Origin: RPQK01 sp041946865 | Lineage (GTDB): Bacteria; Acidobacteriota; UBA6911; RPQK01 | DNA: 13,980 nucleotides | Assembly (NCBI GenBank): GCA_041946865.1 | Contig: JBHGBF010000141.1 | Span: forward strand, 1 to 13,980 | Reading direction: 5' to 3' | Part shown: positions 13,882 through 13,980 of the stretch, one piece after another | Layout of the letters: each line of letters starts with the position of its first letter | Numbering within the stretch: position 1 is the stretch's first letter | Program-made: the position numbers and the translations under genes | Notes under the pieces: model-generated | Told to the model about the DNA's origin: nothing | Database searches by the model: none | The model's input: only the letters and a program-made list of their open reading frames with translations

Positions 13882-13980
13882 GCACTCATGGCTCAGGAGT
13901 ACTGCAAAACCCAGCCCCGAGGGTGTACAACTTCAGCACCGGAGGCTTGCGGCTGCAGGACCTGCAACCGCGCCGCGAGG

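Overview
The window reads as chromosomal DNA of a GC-rich, non-gammaproteobacterial bacterium. RNase J is present, the tRNA does not encode its CCA end, and short-period intergenic repeats occur. These repeats are a 7-bp GGATGAA family and an 8-bp CTTGTCAC/CCTGTCAC family, which translate in shadow frames as HPSFF and SPCHLVTL phrases. I associate such repeats, together with an MttB/DapA-type catabolic cluster, with Acidobacteriota or planctomycete-like genomes. That placement is an inference from memory, not a search result.

Layout. Positions 1-321 hold no gene. They contain repeated AAGGATGAAG boxes and two copies of a 27-bp hairpin-forming element. Positions 322-5184 are a minus-strand housekeeping block transcribed rsmA (ksgA) -> rnj -> ftsK: 16S rRNA dimethyltransferase, ribonuclease J and the DNA translocase. 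Inverted octamer-repeat arrays lie between rnj and ftsK and would form a long stem in the mRNA ending at the ftsK Shine-Dalgarno. Divergent from rsmA, on the plus strand, are trxA (thioredoxin, CAPC active site) and purA (adenylosuccinate synthetase). purA ends in a hairpin that overlaps its stop codon.

Positions 7040-13025 form an accessory catabolic-looking cluster. The minus strand carries an MFS transporter, a non-pyrrolysine MttB-family methyltransferase (4-bp overlap with the transporter), a two-domain GNAT acetyltransferase and an extended SDR/epimerase in which the usual catalytic Lys is Cys. The plus strand carries a divergent DapA/NAL-superfamily aldolase. The divergent intergenic region is a near-perfect 40-bp inverted repeat, and each arm carries the same sigma70-like promoter, so transporter and aldolase appear to start from mirror-image promoters. 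This is the most striking element of the window. A plausible reading is uptake of a carboxylated or methylated-amine compound, demethylation, and C-C chemistry by the aldolase and SDR. The substrate is unknown.

Positions 13293-13365 encode tRNA-Lys(UUU). Downstream, base composition looks less GC-rich, an imperfect 38/40-bp direct repeat built of GGGTAACA boxes appears, and a minus-strand hypothetical ORF runs toward the window edge and may be frameshifted or truncated. Together this suggests the edge of a tRNA-linked variable region.
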